Shown: positions 9,411-19,408, counted from the stretch's first letter. The stretch is 64,000 bases of DNA from Gallionellaceae bacterium (GCA_028714875.1 JAQTLN010000010.1:80599-144598), one strand, 5' to 3'. The notes: generated by a model from the letters alone, not told the origin. Numbers and translations: made by a program.

Positions 9411-9426
9411 TGGCACAGTACCTGCT
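9411..9426 (+). promoter_or_regulatory. sigma-54 promoter of the PEP-CTERM gene
   Basis: TGGCACAGTACCTGCT matches the -24/-12 form, with GG (9412-9413) and GC (9424-9425) exactly 12 bases apart. It lies about 95 bases upstream of the PEP-CTERM gene start. PEP-CTERM genes in Zoogloea-type bacteria are known to need RpoN with PrsK/PrsR, so the placement makes sense. The rest of 9175-9520 is non-coding; an imperfect AATCAC...GTGATT dyad at about 9226-9243 could be an upstream activator site. Confidence 0.65.
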
Positions 9427-9520
9427 TTAGATAACGCAAGTAGATGTACATGATTCAACACAATGGTTAGGCAGGTGGCCTTACCGTTTGAAGCGAAACG
9501 AACCGAACTGGAGAAAGATC

Positions 9521-10570
9521 ATGAAACTGAAGCAAACTACACTAGCGGCCGCCATCGCCACCGTTCTCGCTATTGGCGCGTCTGGTCAGGCATCCGCGGA
9601 TGTCTACGCGGGCTCCCGCCTCGAAGTCAAAGATTTCGTCCTCCAGTTTGTACCCACGGGGCCGATCAATCCTGGTGACATCGTGGTCAATGGCTACTCC
9701 TTTACCGCGAACTCCAACGCGAACCTGAATGGCGGTAACACCACTGGTAACGCGGACTGCAGCACGATTGGAACGCCTTGCGGCAGCGTTGCGCCCGTGC
9801 TGACTTCCGTGGCCAATGCTCCGGGAAGCTCGCCGCTGCGTACTGCGGGCGATTTCACCTTCTTCGGCCCGAGCACCGGTCTGACCTATTCGAACGCGGG
9901 CGCACAGATTTATCAGGCGGAACTGGCAACGGCTACCCCTACGATAACAAGTCAGATTTCCGAGGTTGAGATTGCGCGCAATGGCAAGGGTGACTCCAAT
10001 ACCAACGTGGGCTCACAGACCACTCTGGTCTTCACCTTCACAATTACCGGCACCACGACGGCCAACATGAATCTGTCGTTCATGGCTGATCCGGACATGT
10101 TCCTCAAAGTGAACACACCCGGCCTGGTCTCAGTCCTGGGCACCGCGTCGATTAGCAGCAGCCTTGAGCTGACTGGTGACAATGGTGTAGGTCTGACTTG
10201 GGCGCCTAATGGCATTACCTCGGGCATACAGGCGTTCGATTTTCCGAGTTCCTGTACCAACCTCACCTCATGTACCGAGACTGCCGACACCGCCAACCTC
10301 AACCTGACCAAGAGTCTGCCCAATGTTAATGGTTCATCGAATGGCTACAGCGATAACCGTACTTCGGGAGGCACGCTCTCTCCTGACCTGGGTTGGCAAA
10401 CCTTTGGCATCTCTATCGTGGGTTTGACCGCTGGTAACTACACCCTGGCCTTGACTTCCACGACTACGGCCCGTGCGGAACAAGCCGTACCGGAACCCGG
10501 CATCCTTGCGCTCCTCGGCATTGGTCTGCTTGGCTTGGGCACCATGAACCGTCGTCGCCGCAACGCCTGA
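9521..10570 (+). CDS. PEP-CTERM sorting-domain protein
   Basis: A 349-residue secreted protein. The signal peptide is MKLKQTTLAAAIATVLAIGA, cleaved near QASADVYAG. The middle is Thr/Ser/Asn-rich and lacks recognisable enzymatic motifs. The C-terminus is a classical PEP-CTERM signal: VPEPG, a hydrophobic stretch (ILALLGIGLLGLGT) and a basic MNRRRRNA tail. Exosortase is expected to cleave and anchor it at the cell surface or in extracellular polymer. GGAG at 9510 fixes ATG 9521; an upstream TTG at 9488 is unlikely. It has its own sigma-54 promoter and a strong terminator. No exosortase gene is in the window. Confidence 0.93.
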   Translation: MKLKQTTLAAAIATVLAIGASGQASADVYAGSRLEVKDFVLQFVPTGPINPGDIVVNGYSFTANSNANLNGGNTTGNADCSTIGTPCGSVAPVLTSVANAPGSSPLRTAGDFTFFGPSTGLTYSNAGAQIYQAELATATPTITSQISEVEIARNGKGDSNTNVGSQTTLVFTFTITGTTTANMNLSFMADPDMFLKVNTPGLVSVLGTASISSSLELTGDNGVGLTWAPNGITSGIQAFDFPSSCTNLTSCTETADTANLNLTKSLPNVNGSSNGYSDNRTSGGTLSPDLGWQTFGISIVGLTAGNYTLALTSTTTARAEQAVPEPGILALLGIGLLGLGTMNRRRRNA

Positions 10571-10583
10571 GCGACTCACGAAT

Positions 10584-10614
10584 AAAAAAGGGGCGCGATT
10601 TGCGCCCCTTTTTT
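10584..10614 (+). terminator. rho-independent terminator after PEP-CTERM gene
   Basis: A perfect 13-base inverted repeat (AAAAAAGGGGCGC / GCGCCCCTTTTTT) with a five-base loop and a T run begins 14 bases after the stop codon. Confidence 0.92.
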
Positions 10615-10624
10615 ATGGTGCGCC

Positions 10625-10745
10625 CGGCAGGGCGCACTTACTTGGAGGTGAAGGTCCTCTACTCGCCCGACAAGGGGGAAGTGAACCGCACGTACGGTGG
10701 TGTGAGAGGGAGACGGAGGTACCTTCGCCCCGACTCGATTGTGAG
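10625..10745 (+). mobile_element. possible 3' remnant of a group II intron
   Basis: The stretch containing CTCTACTCGCCCGACAAG, GTGAACCGCACGTACGGTGG, TGTGAGAGGGAGACGGAGGT and CGACTCGATT resembles the maturase-distal end and domain V/VI of bacterial group II introns, which typically end in CCTACTCGAT. No reverse transcriptase frame is left, so it would be a dead fragment. Recognised from memory of such intron ends, not by folding. Confidence 0.4.
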
Positions 10746-10809
10746 TTCATTCAGCATTACTTGACTGCGTAGTAAACGGGCAAGATATGCCCGGCGAAAT
10801 GCTTCTTTC

Positions 10810-12018
10810 TTAGAGCCAGTTCTCGATGGTATCCGCCGCGAGTGCCGCGCCATTCCATGATTTAAGCAATGGAATATATTCCGAGGCAGCTTGCTGGTAA
10901 GTGGGCGTTCTCAGGACATCCGCCACCGCCTGGACCAGCTTCCCCATACCCTGGCGGCGAAGTTGCTTGAGAGTCATGGCTTGACCCAGACCCAATTGCT
11001 GGATGCGTTTTCCCCCATAATGCTGCTCAGCGTGAGTGGCGACGACTACACAGGGCAATCCATATGAAAGCGCTTGATATAAAGTGCCATTGCCGCCGTG
11101 ACAACAAACCAGGTCACAGTGAGGCAGAAGTGCATCGGTGTTGATATATTGTTCAAGAAATACGCCGTCGGGGACATCTTGTCGGCCCACGACATCCGTG
11201 GCGCCTGTAGCGACTACGATCTGTATTCCGCGTCGAGTCAGAATATCGAGATGGACTACCAACTCATCTAATCCTTCGCTGCCCAATGTTAAGTAAACAG
11301 TGGGTCGCTCGGGGTCTAATCGATCAAGACAGGTGGGAGGGGGAAGTGTGTTGCGCCAAGTAATCGGGCCAATGAAGCGCATGTGGGCCGGCAAGTGCTC
11401 CGCTGGGTTGAATTCAGGGACATCCGCGAGAAAGCTGAGATTCCCCTCCTCATGCTGGTAGCTATATAACTGGCCTAATCCCATCCGCTTCCGGATATTA
11501 TTCAGATCTCCCATCACCACACGATCATAAACTTGTCGCTCAATCGCATTTTCGATATGGTCAGCTAGAGTTAATCCAGGTATGGGAAATCTGCCCGCCA
11601 TCTGGACATAGCTTAAAAAGGGAATGCGTCTGTAGTTGCTCATGTGTACATTAAGCACAGCAGCTGTTCTCAGTCCTGCTTTTTCTGCTGAGGTTCGCGC
11701 CGTGGGGCGATTATCCAGGAGTACCAACTCTGGTTGGAACTCGGCATAGAGCGCTAATTCAGCCTCGATAAAATACTCAAGTTCCTCGGTCCGATATAAC
11801 TCCCAAAGTTTCTGCGTTCGTACCGCGCGAACAACCTGTTCAACCGTGATGTAAGGAAGTTCACGGGTGGCGAACCCGTCCAATTCGGCGATTTGCAAGT
11901 ACTTGCCATGCCCGGCAAAGAGAATTTCGTGACCTTTTTTCCGCAAAATCTTGGCGATTTCGAGAAGACGCGAAACATGCGCCAGAGCATGCGCATTGGG
12001 TATGGCAAGAATTCTCAT
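10810..12018 (-). CDS. glycosyltransferase (GT1/MGT-like) coupled to PrsT
   Basis: About 402 residues, GT-B fold. The N-terminus MRILAIPNAHALAHVSRLLE and the donor-site motif LPHCDLVCCHGGNGTLYQAL define a UDP-glycosyltransferase of the macrolide-transferase class. PTVYLTLGSEGLDELV precedes the donor domain. Its ATG overlaps the stop of prsT by one base (TGATG), so the two are translationally coupled. Base composition is lower in GC than the core genes, as in prsT. A TTG three bases earlier is the alternative start. It may glycosylate a surface lipid or polymer linked to PEP-CTERM sorting; that is inference from position. Confidence 0.8.
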   Translation of the reverse strand: MRILAIPNAHALAHVSRLLEIAKILRKKGHEILFAGHGKYLQIAELDGFATRELPYITVEQVVRAVRTQKLWELYRTEELEYFIEAELALYAEFQPELVLLDNRPTARTSAEKAGLRTAAVLNVHMSNYRRIPFLSYVQMAGRFPIPGLTLADHIENAIERQVYDRVVMGDLNNIRKRMGLGQLYSYQHEEGNLSFLADVPEFNPAEHLPAHMRFIGPITWRNTLPPPTCLDRLDPERPTVYLTLGSEGLDELVVHLDILTRRGIQIVVATGATDVVGRQDVPDGVFLEQYINTDALLPHCDLVCCHGGNGTLYQALSYGLPCVVVATHAEQHYGGKRIQQLGLGQAMTLKQLRRQGMGKLVQAVADVLRTPTYQQAASEYIPLLKSWNGAALAADTIENWL

Positions 12019-14810
12019 CAACGCGCCTTGGAGCCAAGAGAGTCCAGCAGAGTCCTGGCCTCCTTGGCTTGGGAAGTGCCTTTTGCGATGAGGTCATCAA
12101 GAAGCTTGCGTGCTTGGGGGATGCGCTGTTGACGTAAAAGAACTTGCCCAAGATGGAGTTGAATGAGCGGCTCACGCGGCGCCAAATGAAAAGCTTCCTG
12201 AAGCAGACGTTCTGCATTGGCTGATTCCCCCCTCTTTAGTAAAAGCATCGCGAGCGTGTCTTTCACATAGGGATCCTTGGCTGCCAGAGTATGGGCATCC
12301 TGCGCATATTTGATCGCTAGGTTAAGGTCGCTATCTTGAGTGAGCCAGGCGAGGTTATTAAGCGAAGCTACGTGGCCAGGGTAATACTCGACAATTTTTG
12401 CATAAACAGTTCTAGCCTCGTTGTTATTGCTCTGGCTGAGATAGGCGCCTGCTAGATGAAGAAGCATGTCGAGATCCTTGGGATACTTGCCAAGCCAGCT
12501 CTGCATGCCTTTGATTGACTTGTCATACTCCTTTTGCGCCCATTGCGCACGCGCAAGCAAAATCGCAACTTCTGAATTCGGGGTCATATTGAATACGCTA
12601 GAAAGTGCGCGTTCGGCTTCAGCGAATTTTCCAGTCACCAAGTAATGCCATCCCGCGATGCCTAGTGTTTCCGGGCGATTGGGGAAGTCCTGTTTGAGTT
12701 TGTCTAATGCTTGCTGAGCTTTGTCGAGCTGTCTGGCTTGGACCAACACCTTGATCTCGGCGATTCTCGCTGGTAAATAGCGCGAGTTAAGCTTGAGCGC
12801 ATGCTCAACCTCCTTACGTGCTTCTGAAATATTTCCAGCTCTAGCCAGGCTCTCGCCATGGTAAAAATAAGCTGCCGCTGAGTTTGGCGCAATTTGTTTC
12901 CACCTTTCGAATGTTTTCTGCGCTGTAAGTGTATCTCCTGTCAGCATCAATGCTTTGCCACGTAATTCAAGCAAGGAGGGCATGCTTGTTAATTTCTCTT
13001 CTGAAATTCCTTGGGTTAGCGTCAACACATTCTGTAACTGACGCTTGTTCAAGTATTCTGAAGCAAGTCTTGCTCGAACCGCCAATGAGTTTGGGGTGCT
13101 CTGCAATGTTTGCTCCAAAAATGGCATGGCAATTGCTACGTTACCAAGTCGAGTAGCTATATCAGCTAGCTGTAACACGGCAAGTTGATCCGTGGGAGTG
13201 TTCTTCAGGTAGGAGAGCAAGATATCCTGCGCTCGCTTTGGATTTCCGGTATTTGCTTCAATCGTGGCTAGTGCTCTTGTTGCTGAAGGATCATTGGCTT
13301 GGCGTTTTAATACATTTTCCAATTCTGGCTTTGCCTTGTTCCATTGGCCAGCCAGCATATAGATTGCAGCTACCAAGTTGCCGGGTTCGATTGTATTCGG
13401 GTACGCTGCTTGGAGCTTTCTAGCTTTATCTAGCGCAATGTTGAGGTGTTTGTCACGCACGGCCTCCAGCGCCAGCAAGAGTTGCACCCGGTAGGCGTCG
13501 TTAGACTCGTGCTTGCTGCTGAGTTGTTCTTCATTAAGTGATTGCCCAGCTAGCAATCTGGAAACCATAAGCTGATTCCTGGTGAACGTGGATTGCGGAG
13601 CCAACGCCACGGCCTTCGTCGCATATTGGAGTCCTTTGGCGTTGCTGCCTTGAGACATGGATAAGTCGGTAAGCATGTTGAGTACATCTACATCATTGGG
13701 TGCTAGCGCTAACGCTTTGTTGAGTGTTGCGGAGGCAGAGGGATAATCCAACTGGTTGAGGTAAATTGCTGAGATTAGTTTCTGTATTCTTAATGAATTC
13801 GGCACGGCAAGTAATACCTGCTGCGCGTTGGCAAGCGCCTTCTCCATTTGACCTGTTAGATAATATGATGATGCCAGGAAAAGCCTGCCAAGAATGGAGT
13901 TGGGCTCGACAGCAAGGCTTGACTCAAATGATTCCGCAGCTTTGTTGTATTGTTTTTGTGAAAAATATAAGCGGCCTGCAACATAGTTAACATATGGGTG
14001 GTTGCTGTAGCCCTGCCCTCTAATTTCCACAATATCCTGCTTGGCTGCGTCAAGCTTTCCGGCTAGAACACGTACAAATGCGCGTTTGGCGCTGTCCAGC
14101 GCTAAATAATGGCGAAATTCTATTGCTTTAGAAAATGCTTCGTCCGCGGCGGCAAGGTTGTCTTGCGCCAGATCCAAGTCGCCTTTTGCGCTCCAGACGT
14201 CTGGTGATTTTGGCGCGGATTTAACAGCTAATGCGATCCATCGTTGTGCCTCTGTATACTCTTTCTGGTACCCATGCATGGCAGCCATTCCAACCAGTGC
14301 AATAGCCGAGTCGGGCTCAACCTTGAGTGCTTCATTCAAAACCTGTTTGGCTTCTTCAAACTGGCCTTTCAACACCAGTGCCTGACCTCGGAGACCAAGA
14401 AGCGTCGCTTTCTCTTCGGCAGTTGGCATGCCAGGCAGTGTATCGGTCTCCTTTAAAACTCGGTCAAGATCCCCTTGTTGCAGAATTGTCGCGACCAGGA
14501 AAGGCTGCACTTCATTTTTTGGTGCATCAAGAGCGACAGCCTTGCGTGCCTCCTTTTCAGCCCCCGCAAAATCACCTAACTCTCGAATGGCCTTTGCACG
14601 CATCCAGCGTGCCTCCATGGATTTCGGATTCTTGGTGACTGCGTTGGCTAGTTCAATGGAGGCTGCCTTGTAATTTCCTTTGAGCATAAATGCGTTGGCC
14701 CTGGAAATGTGCTCTTCTACTGTGTAGTTGTGCCCACAACCGGAAATAAAAAACACAAGGATAAGTGCTGACAATATTTGTGAGTACTTTTTCGCTGAGC
14801 GGTTCCGCAT
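12018..14810 (-). CDS. prsT: PEP-CTERM system TPR-repeat lipoprotein PrsT
   Basis: A 930-residue lipoprotein built of some 20 tetratricopeptide repeats. The N-terminus has a lipoprotein signal peptide with lipobox FISGCG (Cys near residue 25), followed by HISRANAFMLKGNYKAASIE. Repeats such as VEPNSILGRLFLASSYYLTG and YPSASATLNKALALAPND run to the end. Length and architecture match TIGR02917-type PrsT proteins that occur only with PEP-CTERM/exosortase systems; their exact role is unknown, presumably a periplasmic scaffold. AAGGA lies eight bases before the ATG. AT content is clearly higher than in flanking housekeeping genes. It overlaps the downstream glycosyltransferase. Confidence 0.9.
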   Translation of the reverse strand: MRNRSAKKYSQILSALILVFFISGCGHNYTVEEHISRANAFMLKGNYKAASIELANAVTKNPKSMEARWMRAKAIRELGDFAGAEKEARKAVALDAPKNEVQPFLVATILQQGDLDRVLKETDTLPGMPTAEEKATLLGLRGQALVLKGQFEEAKQVLNEALKVEPDSAIALVGMAAMHGYQKEYTEAQRWIALAVKSAPKSPDVWSAKGDLDLAQDNLAAADEAFSKAIEFRHYLALDSAKRAFVRVLAGKLDAAKQDIVEIRGQGYSNHPYVNYVAGRLYFSQKQYNKAAESFESSLAVEPNSILGRLFLASSYYLTGQMEKALANAQQVLLAVPNSLRIQKLISAIYLNQLDYPSASATLNKALALAPNDVDVLNMLTDLSMSQGSNAKGLQYATKAVALAPQSTFTRNQLMVSRLLAGQSLNEEQLSSKHESNDAYRVQLLLALEAVRDKHLNIALDKARKLQAAYPNTIEPGNLVAAIYMLAGQWNKAKPELENVLKRQANDPSATRALATIEANTGNPKRAQDILLSYLKNTPTDQLAVLQLADIATRLGNVAIAMPFLEQTLQSTPNSLAVRARLASEYLNKRQLQNVLTLTQGISEEKLTSMPSLLELRGKALMLTGDTLTAQKTFERWKQIAPNSAAAYFYHGESLARAGNISEARKEVEHALKLNSRYLPARIAEIKVLVQARQLDKAQQALDKLKQDFPNRPETLGIAGWHYLVTGKFAEAERALSSVFNMTPNSEVAILLARAQWAQKEYDKSIKGMQSWLGKYPKDLDMLLHLAGAYLSQSNNNEARTVYAKIVEYYPGHVASLNNLAWLTQDSDLNLAIKYAQDAHTLAAKDPYVKDTLAMLLLKRGESANAERLLQEAFHLAPREPLIQLHLGQVLLRQQRIPQARKLLDDLIAKGTSQAKEARTLLDSLGSKAR

Positions 14811-15095
14811 AAGTGATATCCTTAATTATGAGACAAGTGATTAGCCTGACATGCTTCGCGAACGGCAAAAGGCTCATCGTAGGGCGATTAGGTGCTGATC
14901 GGGAAGAAATAATGAATTATCCCGTTGCCAGAATTTTTCGTCCTTGTTTGTTGGGCCATAAAACCTATTCCGAATTCATGTGCGGACCCTATTAATTTCT
15001 ACGCAACCGTGAATGCATTTTTTGAGTTATCAAGTCGACAGAGGCTGTCGCACCCTCTACAAGACTGCTCACTCAACCGTCCTCCTGGCATCGGA

Positions 15096-15956
15096 CTATA
15101 TACCAAGCTGGTTTCTTGCTATTGCTATTGCAAGGCGATTGATTGGGTGACGATTGCCGCCCGGCCGCCAGGTGTGGGCAGTGCGATTGCGGTAGCTATC
15201 GAACTGAATGCCATGTGGCGCGGCCCAGACCTTGCCGCGTCCGAGCAATATTTTGAGCGCTTCGCTTGCCGCCACGCCGGCGCAGAGTGAGCAGGCCATC
15301 ACGGTCGACGGCCCCTTGCGGGCCGCGAGGTTGACTCGCGTTTCATCGGCCAGATAGGGGCGATGCAACAGCGCGGGCGCCAGGCCGATCAGGAAGCGCA
15401 CGGCCTTTTCCATTTCCGGCTTGCCTTCGAGTTGAAAATATTCCTCGAAACTCATGCCTCCAGGCATGAAGTTGAGGAGGGCGGCACTCATGCCAAGAGG
15501 GGCGACGGTTGTTGCCGGAATGCGCTTCTCAGAACAGTAACGAAACATGTCCTCTCGCGCGCGAAAAGCAAAGAAGTCGAGCCCATCCACATAGAGGTCG
15601 ACCCCCGCCATGAATTCGTCAAGGTTCTCGGCATGGACACCTTGCGGAAAAATCTTGATGTCGCAGTCCGGGTTGATATCTCGCGCCATCCGCGCCAGTG
15701 TCTCTGCCTTGTGCTGATCCAGGCTGCTCATGGTGGCGCCAGCCTGGCGATTGAAATTGGCCAGCTCGAAGGTATCGAGATCGGCGATATGAAAATGTTG
15801 GATGCCGAGACGCGCCAGGGTCAAAAGATGAAAACCACCGACGCCTCCCATGCCGGCGATGGCCACCCGCTTTTCTGAGAGTTGTTGCTGCTCGGCTTCG
15901 GTAACCCAGCCAATGTTCCGGGAAAATGCGGTGGCGTAATCGAAGATGGCGGTCAT
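15096..15956 (-). CDS. ThiF/E1-like adenylyltransferase
   Basis: A 286-residue Rossmann protein of the ThiF/MoeB/HesA family. It shows the nucleotide-binding GMGGVGGFHLLTLARLG near residue 35, the HIADLDTFELANFNRQ segment with the conserved Asp and Arg, and PDCDIKIFPQ. Later comes CSLCAGVAASEALKILLGRG. The CxxC zinc pair of MoeB/ThiF is only partly present (ACSLCAG). Such proteins adenylate a C-terminal carboxylate or a small acid. It begins seven bases after the FeeM-like gene, so the pair is one operon. Together they suggest activation and acylation steps for a lipoamino-acid-type product. Confidence 0.85.
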   Translation of the reverse strand: MTAIFDYATAFSRNIGWVTEAEQQQLSEKRVAIAGMGGVGGFHLLTLARLGIQHFHIADLDTFELANFNRQAGATMSSLDQHKAETLARMARDINPDCDIKIFPQGVHAENLDEFMAGVDLYVDGLDFFAFRAREDMFRYCSEKRIPATTVAPLGMSAALLNFMPGGMSFEEYFQLEGKPEMEKAVRFLIGLAPALLHRPYLADETRVNLAARKGPSTVMACSLCAGVAASEALKILLGRGKVWAAPHGIQFDSYRNRTAHTWRPGGNRHPINRLAIAIARNQLGI

Positions 15957-15962
15957 TGGCGA

Positions 15963-16751
15963 TTATTTGGGTTCAGCGCGTAGCAAACGGTCGGTGATGC
16001 GCGCCTCTTCCTGAGGTGGAAAAAAGTAGGGATAGAGTGTTCTGTCCTGCTTGGCGAGTTCATGTTGCCCCGCGACTTCCGCGACCTTCTTTTCCACCTC
16101 CACCAGGTCCAGCCAGAGCAGTACCGCCGGCGCATGGACACGTGGACACATGCGCTCACTGCCGATCTCCTTGAACCCAAGCATTCTTTTGTAAAAAGCG
16201 GCGTGGGTGGGGTTGACCTCGATCACAGCATCCGAGTAGCGCCATAGTTTGCGCAGGTAAATGTATGAAACATTGAACATGGCGGCCAGGAAGCGCTTCG
16301 AGGTCAGCTTGGTGTCCAGCGCAAATTTCGTAATTTCGGCCACGGTGCACCCACGCGCGCGCAGCATGTCTATTTCGGCTTTATAGAGTTCATCCGCCAT
16401 CAGCCCGTTGCCCACGTCGAAACCGAGAGTCTGTGTGCCGATGACTTGTTCTCCCTGGTAGGTCGCCAGGGTAATGCTGTCCGGGCAACTGTTCGATCCA
16501 GGGCCACCAGCGCCATGGTAGCCCACTTCGCCATAGCGTTTTTCCACGAAAAACTTGGCATCTCGTGTGCGTTCGTCATTGTGTGCCAGACGGATCTTGA
16601 ACTGATCCTCGCGGGTAACCTGACCGCTTGGTTCGGGCGCGTGTTCACCTACCTGCCCTCCTACCTCACGCAGTCGGGGAGGCGACTCAAAGGCCACGAT
16701 AGTCTTCGCCCAACTCCGGCTCGCGGTCTTGAAGCGATCCATTATTCCCAT
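15963..16751 (-). CDS. FeeM-like N-acyl amino acid synthase
   Basis: About 262 residues with a GNAT/autoinducer-synthase-like core: FKIRLAHNDERTRDAKFFVE, RYGEVGYHG, DSITLATYQGEQVIGTQTLG, LRARGCTVAEITKFALD and NPTHAAFYKRMLGFKEIG. The latter is the hallmark of FeeM-type long-chain N-acyl amino acid synthases. FeeM joins an acyl-ACP chain to an amino acid. Published work linked such synthases to PEP-CTERM/exosortase loci, which fits this neighbourhood. GGGGGAG lies eight bases before ATG 16751; ATG 16742 is an alternative. First gene of an operon with the ThiF-like protein. Confidence 0.82.
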   Translation of the reverse strand: MGIMDRFKTASRSWAKTIVAFESPPRLREVGGQVGEHAPEPSGQVTREDQFKIRLAHNDERTRDAKFFVEKRYGEVGYHGAGGPGSNSCPDSITLATYQGEQVIGTQTLGFDVGNGLMADELYKAEIDMLRARGCTVAEITKFALDTKLTSKRFLAAMFNVSYIYLRKLWRYSDAVIEVNPTHAAFYKRMLGFKEIGSERMCPRVHAPAVLLWLDLVEVEKKVAEVAGQHELAKQDRTLYPYFFPPQEEARITDRLLRAEPK

Positions 16752-16876
16752 TGATACGGCTCCCCCATCACGGCGTTAGATGAAATGATTGTGTGCAATC
16801 GAAATATGCCTTACGGAGTATAGGGTTCAATCAATGCGGCCTCAAACAGGGGCGCACATATCGATACAATATACCT

Positions 16877-17611
16877 ATGAAGATCGAACTGCTTACTAGC
16901 GAGGACGCCGACCGTTACCTGGTGCGGCACTCCGTCGAGATCGAGCGCGTTCTGCGCGATGTGATGCAGGACAGGGCCATCGTCGCGGCCTATGGGGAGA
17001 ATGGCAAGGACTTCCTCCTGACCTCCATCGTCGCCGTCGAGCCCAAGGAGAACGCCATTTATCTGGGTTATGGTCCGGACGAGAGAATGAACGCCCAACT
17101 CCTGGAAGCGCACAACGCCACCTTCGCCACCACGCACAACCAGGTACGTGTGCAGTTTTCCTGCAAGCGCATCGAGCGTGTCACCTATGGTCACGAGCCG
17201 GCATTCCGAGTCGCGATGCCAACTGAACTGCTGCGCTTGCAGCGGCGCGAGTATTACCGGCTGGTCACTTCCGTGGTCAACCCGGTTAAATGCATGATCA
17301 ATACCGAGGCCGGTATGCTGGAAGCGCTGGTGGTGGACATCAGCATAGGCGGGGTGGGCATCCTGGCCTACCAGGAAAGCGGTGAGCTGACCGCGGGTGA
17401 GACCTATCACGGTTGTCGGATTTCCCTGCCGGGTTCCGGCGAGTTCGCGTTGAGCCTCGCCGTGTGCACCACTTTTGAAATCACGTTGAAGAATGGTCGC
17501 CACACCCACCGCGCGGGTTGCCAGTTCATCGATTTGCCGCCCAGCGTGGAAACCGAGATCCAGCGCTACATCATCCGCGTCGATCGTGAGCGCCGGACAC
17601 GTTATATCTAA
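16877..17611 (+). CDS. PilZ-domain protein of the YcgR type
   Basis: About 244 residues. The N-terminal half (1-110) is a YcgR-like domain and the C-terminal half (115-235) is PilZ. The c-di-GMP-binding motifs are present: RxxxR in LLRLQRREYYRLV and D/NxSxxG in VVDISIGGVGI. Such proteins act as c-di-GMP-dependent brakes on motility or regulators of polymer export. Diguanylate cyclases occur further along the window. The ATG at 16877 gives the usual MKIELL start; longer frames from 16793 are improbable. Converges on hemB. Confidence 0.88.
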   Translation: MKIELLTSEDADRYLVRHSVEIERVLRDVMQDRAIVAAYGENGKDFLLTSIVAVEPKENAIYLGYGPDERMNAQLLEAHNATFATTHNQVRVQFSCKRIERVTYGHEPAFRVAMPTELLRLQRREYYRLVTSVVNPVKCMINTEAGMLEALVVDISIGGVGILAYQESGELTAGETYHGCRISLPGSGEFALSLAVCTTFEITLKNGRHTHRAGCQFIDLPPSVETEIQRYIIRVDRERRTRYI

Positions 17612-17622
17612 TCAGCCTGGTT

Positions 17623-18690
<1,068 letters not shown>

Positions 18691-18713
18691 TCACCTTGTT
18701 GGCTTAATACAAA

Positions 18714-18731
18714 AGACGAATCGTTTCGTCT
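18714..18731 (-). terminator. terminator after engB (minus strand)
   Basis: AGACGAA/TTCGTCT inverted repeat with a short loop. On the minus strand it is followed by TTTTGT, about 40 bases after the engB stop. Short stem, so moderate support. Confidence 0.45.
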
Positions 18732-18769
18732 CCCGCTTTTCCTCCCTGAGCGGGTGCCTTGATGCAATA

Positions 18770-19408
18770 TCAAGGCGAACTTTCCCCGGTCTCTTCCTCT
18801 TCCCCTTGGGCCGGGGCTTTTTTTGTCACCCCCAGCCAGCCGCGCACCACCGCTTCCGCCTCTTCGACACCGACACGTTTGGGGCTGGAGAATAATTGCA
18901 CCGTGGCATTGAAACCGGCTTCGAGCAGGTCCGCGCTCACCTGACGCAGGACCGGCAAGGCCTGGCTGCGTGACAGCTTGTCGCTCTTCGAGAGCAACAC
19001 GTGCACTGGCCGACCGGAGGGGCGAAACCAGTCCAGCAGGGAACGATCCAGGTCCGTGAGCGGGTGGCGGATGTCCATGATCAGGATCAGACCGGCCAGT
19101 TGCGGGCGACGACCGAGATAACCCCCGATCAACGCCTGCCAGACGTGTTTCTGATCCTTGGGTGCGCGCGCATAACCGTAGCCGGGCAGATCGACCAGAT
19201 AGCGACTTTCTTCCACACGGAAAAAGTTGAGATGTTGCGTGCGTCCCGGCATCTTGCTCACGAAGGCAAGTCGCTTGTGGTTACACAAGGTATTGATGGC
19301 GCTGGATTTTCCGGCGTTGGAGCGCCCCGCGAAGGCAACTTCGGCAAAGCTGTCGGCGGGGAGTTCGCGCAATTGCGCGATAGTCGTAAAGAAGGCGGCG
19401 TTGAGCAT
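18770..19408 (-). CDS. engB: ribosome biogenesis GTPase EngB (YihA/YsxC)
   Basis: About 212 residues, the usual size. G1 AGRSNAGKSSAIN, the switch region PGRTQHLNFF, G3 LVDLPGYGYA and G4 LLSKSDKLS are in order. Required for assembly of the large ribosomal subunit. The start MLNAAFFTTIAQLRELP aligns with known EngB proteins, so the upstream codons to 19531 are probably not translated. It is divergent from the cytochrome c4 gene, a common betaproteobacterial arrangement. The C-terminus has an acidic extension rich in Glu. Confidence 0.95.
   Translation of the reverse strand: MLNAAFFTTIAQLRELPADSFAEVAFAGRSNAGKSSAINTLCNHKRLAFVSKMPGRTQHLNFFRVEESRYLVDLPGYGYARAPKDQKHVWQALIGGYLGRRPQLAGLILIMDIRHPLTDLDRSLLDWFRPSGRPVHVLLSKSDKLSRSQALPVLRQVSADLLEAGFNATVQLFSSPKRVGVEEAEAVVRGWLGVTKKAPAQGEEEETGESSP

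Noticed and set aside
9521..16751. Complete exosortase locus
   Set aside because: PEP-CTERM protein and PrsT are present, but no exosortase, PrsK/PrsR or polysaccharide cluster is in the window.
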